Part shown: piece after piece, positions 6,556 to 7,561 of the stretch
Layout: every line of letters begins with the position of its first letter
Numbering within the stretch: the stretch's first letter is position 1
NCBI GenBank assembly: GCA_900551885.1
Contig: URXS01000090.1
Coordinates: 1-7,561 of the forward strand
Direction: 5' to 3'
Source of the DNA: an uncultured Oscillibacter sp.
GTDB taxonomy: Bacteria > Bacillota > Clostridia > Oscillospirales > Oscillospiraceae
Length of the DNA stretch: 7,561 nucleotides
The notes under the pieces: generated by a model
What the model was told of the DNA's origin: nothing
Database searches by the model: none
The model's input: only the letters and a program-made list of their open reading frames with translations
Program-made: the position numbers and the translations under genes

Positions 6556-6579
6556 CCGGGCGGTCGCATTCCGTCCCGG
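6556..6579 (-). other. Leader hairpin before the hydrogenase ribosome binding site
   Basis: 6556-6563 (CCGGGCGG) pairs with 6571-6579 (CCGTCCCGG), giving 8 bp with a single bulged base and a 7-base loop. It lies in the predicted 5' leader, ending 9 bases before the Shine-Dalgarno. It may stabilise the mRNA or affect translation; no known riboswitch class is recognised. Confidence 0.5.
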
Positions 6580-6607
6580 TGATTTGATTTGCGAGATTTG
6601 CACAATT

Positions 6608-6636
6608 ATTATACCGGAATCCCTGTTTCATTGCAA
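6608..6636 (-). promoter_or_regulatory. Sigma-A type promoter of the hydrogenase gene
   Basis: On the minus strand TTGCAA (6636-6631) and a consensus TATAAT (6613-6608) are exactly 17 bases apart. The start of transcription would be near 6601, leaving a leader of about 67 bases. This is the best promoter in the window. Confidence 0.8.
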
Positions 6637-6656
6637 GAAACTCTCCTTGGAAACTT

Positions 6657-6679
6657 CCGTAAAAGCGGTTTTTTTACGG
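6657..6679. repeat. Palindrome in the divergent intergenic region
   Basis: CCGTAAAA (6657-6664) and TTTTACGG (6672-6679) form perfect 8-base arms around a 7-base centre. A third half-copy CGTAAAA is at 6694-6700. The site lies upstream of the hydrogenase -35 and between two divergent promoters, so it is a candidate operator. The protein that would bind it is not known. Confidence 0.5.
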
Positions 6680-6700
6680 TTTCTTTCCACCTTCGTAAAA

Positions 6701-6718
6701 AAAGGAAATTTTTCCTTT
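6701..6718. repeat. Second AT-rich palindrome, AAAGGAAA-TT-TTTCCTTT
   Basis: Perfect 8-base arms (6701-6708 and 6711-6718) around two T residues, 21 bases after the first palindrome. It could be an operator or a curved-DNA element. The central T-run could also act as a weak terminator, but a 2-base loop and AT-rich stem make that unlikely. Confidence 0.45.
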
Positions 6719-6742
6719 CAGGTGCGTTTCAGATTTCCCCGG

Positions 6743-6748
6743 TATACT
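6743..6748 (+). promoter_or_regulatory. Candidate -10 box for the right-hand ABC ATPase gene
   Basis: TATACT on the plus strand, about 58 bases before the GTG at 6806. I see no good -35 at 16-18 bases upstream, so the promoter is weak or depends on an activator. Confidence 0.35.
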
Positions 6749-6805
6749 GCTCCTGTTTGATGGGAGGGGGTCCTTTGCGCCCCGCCCGGTGAAGGAGGTT
6801 TTTCT

Positions 6806-7561
6806 GTGATCGAGGTCAAAAACCTGGTGAAGCGGTATGGGGACCACTACGCGGTGGATCACCTGAGCTTCACGGTGGAGGACGGCCAGGTCTTCGGGTT
6901 CCTGGGACCCAACGGCGCCGGAAAGTCCACCACCATGAACATCATGACCGGATATCTGGCCGCCACGGAGGGGCAGGTGCTCATCGACGGCCACGACATC
7001 CTGGAGGAGCCGGAGGCCGCCAAGGCCCGGATCGGCTATCTGCCGGAGATCCCGCCCCTGTATGGCGACATGACGGCAGAGGAGTACCTGCGGTTCTGCG
7101 GGCAACTCAAGCGCATCCCCAAGGGGGAGCTGGAGGACCAGCTCCAGCGGGTGCTGACGCTGACCCATCTGGAGGACATGGCCGGGCGGCTGATCCGCAA
7201 CCTGTCCAAGGGCTACCGCCAGCGGGTGGGCCTGGCCCAGGCCATTTTGGGTTTTCCCAGCACCATTATTTTAGACGAGCCCACCGTGGGCCTGGACCCC
7301 AAGCAGGTGGTGGAGATCCGGGATCTGATCCGCCAGCTGGCCAAGGACCACACCGTGATCCTCAGCTCCCACATCCTCTCGGAGATCCGGGCGGTGTGTG
7401 ACCGGGTGCTGATCATCCGCAAGGGCAAGTTCGTGGCCTGCGACACCCCGGAGGCCCTGGAGGGCAAGCTCTCCGCCGGCGGCTCGCTGGAGCTGGAGGT
7501 CCGGGCGGACGCGGACCAGGCGGCCGCGGTGCTGGAGACCGTGGAGGGCGTCACCGGCTGT
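6806..7561 (+). CDS. ABC-2 type exporter ATPase, GldA-like, C-terminus beyond window
   Basis: The first 252 codons of an ABC transporter ATPase; the gene runs off the right edge. Motifs in order: Walker A GPNGAGKST (34-42), Q-loop region IGYLPEIPPLY (76-86), signature LSKGY (133-137), Walker B IILDEP ending D157-E158, D-loop GLDP (162-165) and H-loop H189. The Q-loop Gln is replaced by Glu (E81), as in the GldA/CcmA-like branch of ABC-2 ATPases, which usually work with a separate membrane permease, often encoded just downstream. Substrate cannot be told from the ATPase. The start is GTG at 6806, with AAGGAGG (6792-6798) 7 bases upstream and the domain beginning at once (IEVKNLVKRYG). It is transcribed divergently from the hydrogenase gene. 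From about residue 215 the sequence enters the less conserved C-terminal extension of such ATPases. Confidence 0.92.
   Translation, partial: MIEVKNLVKRYGDHYAVDHLSFTVEDGQVFGFLGPNGAGKSTTMNIMTGYLAATEGQVLIDGHDILEEPEAAKARIGYLPEIPPLYGDMTAEEYLRFCGQLKRIPKGELEDQLQRVLTLTHLEDMAGRLIRNLSKGYRQRVGLAQAILGFPSTIILDEPTVGLDPKQVVEIRDLIRQLAKDHTVILSSHILSEIRAVCDRVLIIRKGKFVACDTPEALEGKLSAGGSLELEVRADADQAAAVLETVEGVTGC

Noticed and set aside
5001..6587. 528-codon plus-strand open frame opposite the hydrogenase gene
   Set aside because: Shadow frame of low complexity. The minus strand carries all the [FeFe] hydrogenase motifs.
6674..7168. 164-codon minus-strand open frame opposite the right-hand ABC ATPase
   Set aside because: The plus strand has intact ABC motifs from 6806; the minus frame has no start signal or domain.

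Overview
The window looks like chromosomal DNA from an anaerobic, fairly GC-rich member of the Clostridia, probably an Oscillospiraceae-type gut bacterium. That placement is inference. It rests on strong AGGAGG-type ribosome binding sites, a Gram-positive style lipoprotein solute-binding protein, a monomeric ferredoxin-domain [FeFe] hydrogenase, and GC-biased third codon positions. No rRNA, tRNA, CRISPR array, insertion sequence or phage gene was found.

Layout, left to right. (1) Positions 1-676, minus strand: the N-terminal part of a YesN/AraC-type response regulator that runs off the left edge, with its own extended -10 promoter. (2) Positions 735-4691, minus strand: a complete sugar ABC importer operon transcribed in the order mglB (binding lipoprotein), mglA (double ATPase), mglC (permease), closed by an intrinsic terminator at 735-768. 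The 197-base gap between mglB and mglA holds two stem-loops and a U-tract, suggesting partial termination or mRNA processing that favours the binding protein. (3) Positions 4692-4970: an AT-rich, gene-free stretch that must carry the mgl promoter and operators. It contains several nested inverted repeats and a CodY-like box. (4) Positions 4972-6613, minus strand: a single-gene unit encoding a group B-like [FeFe] hydrogenase, with a clear promoter (TTGCAA-17-TATAAT), a leader hairpin and its own terminator. (5) Positions 6614-6805: a divergent intergenic region with two AT-rich palindromes. (6) Positions 6806-7561, plus strand: a GldA-type ABC exporter ATPase starting at GTG and running off the right edge.

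How the genes fit together: MglB captures galactose, glucose or a related sugar outside the membrane, MglC forms the channel and MglA drives import. The adjacent response regulator is of the class that often controls sugar uptake genes, but a link here is only positional. The hydrogenase would consume or produce H2, or sense redox state, during fermentation. The right-hand ABC ATPase is an unrelated divergent transcription unit.

I saw no clearly new multi-gene system. The points most worth a second look are the mglB-mglA intercistronic RNA structure, the altered sugar-binding residues of MglB, the altered L2 motif of the hydrogenase, and the unrecognised segment after the receiver and linker of the response regulator.
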